Shown: positions 43,579 to 43,607 of the stretch, piece after piece
Layout: every line of letters begins with the position of its first letter
Position numbering within the stretch: the first letter of the stretch is position 1
From: Acetobacteraceae bacterium
Lineage (GTDB): Bacteria; Pseudomonadota; Alphaproteobacteria; Acetobacterales; Acetobacteraceae
Length of the DNA: 43,607 bases
Direction: 5' to 3'
NCBI GenBank assembly: GCA_947371015.1
Contig: CANBNK010000028.1
Span: forward strand, 1-43,607
Position numbers and translations under genes: made by a program
The notes under the pieces: generated by a model
The model's input: the letters and a program-made list of their open reading frames with translations, nothing else
Databases searched by the model: none
What the model was told of the DNA's origin: nothing

Positions 43579-43607
43579 CGCCCGGCAGTTTCTAAACCTT
43601 CCGCCCA

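Overview
The window is GC-rich DNA (roughly 65-70% G+C by eye). Gene families and gene order fit an alphaproteobacterium, most likely Acetobacteraceae of the Roseomonas/Belnapia type. The supporting signs are an HdaA-like DnaA paralogue beside ppk/ppx, the purM-purN pair divergent from a DUF2066/pgsA-like/AI-2E operon, an EipB/DUF1849 periplasmic protein, an IalB protein and an orphan Bug/TctC binding protein. The genus is an inference. No rRNA, tRNA, CRISPR array or prophage was seen, and no stretch over 300 bp lacks a gene.

Layout. 1-1400: end of one lipoprotein-like gene, overlapping a complete paralogue. 1537-3968: acyl-CoA ligase-like gene coupled to a PPC/DUF296 gene. 4108-9822 (minus): amino-acid binding protein, HpnG-like nucleosidase, IalB protein, and a large CzcA-type RND pump with no partner genes. 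10053-12943: Bug-type binding protein divergent from an SDR, then a 3-hydroxyacyl-CoA dehydrogenase-like gene. 13172-15460 (minus): heptose kinase with a decayed second domain, then a PPP-family phosphatase. 15579-17977: two overlapping paralogues with degenerate EAL-like domains. 18118-22561: lone ABC ATPase, then an IorAB-type molybdenum oxidoreductase and a metallo-beta-lactamase-fold hydrolase. 22745-26048: SDR and FAH-family hydrolase, convergent with a UxaA-type dehydratase, which suggests non-phosphorylative deoxy-sugar-acid breakdown. 26153-31884: EipB, AspRS, VOC protein, aldo/keto reductase and RNase D. 31885-32750: an AT-rich island with a GIY-YIG-type gene and a possible gene remnant. 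32801-34176: cyclase-family hydrolase and VOC protein separated by three 56-bp tandem repeats. 34261-41769 (minus): a tight operon DUF2066 - CDP-alcohol phosphotransferase - AI-2E permease - hdaA - ppk1 - ppx - NTF2-like. 41822-43578: purM-purN, divergent from that operon.

How the genes work together. The 34-42 kb block joins replication-initiation control (Hda), polyphosphate turnover (Ppk1/Ppx), phospholipid synthesis and purine synthesis. The rest is mostly accessory metabolism and envelope functions. Structured intergenic DNA recurs: perfect hairpins, arrays of hairpins and short tandem repeats lie between convergent genes, and several probably act as bidirectional terminators.

The least explained elements are the degenerate EAL pair, the kinase fused to a dead-looking nucleotidylyltransferase domain, the AT-rich GIY-YIG island, the 56-bp repeats, and a purM whose best start codon appears to be CTG. 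No clear novel multi-gene system was found.
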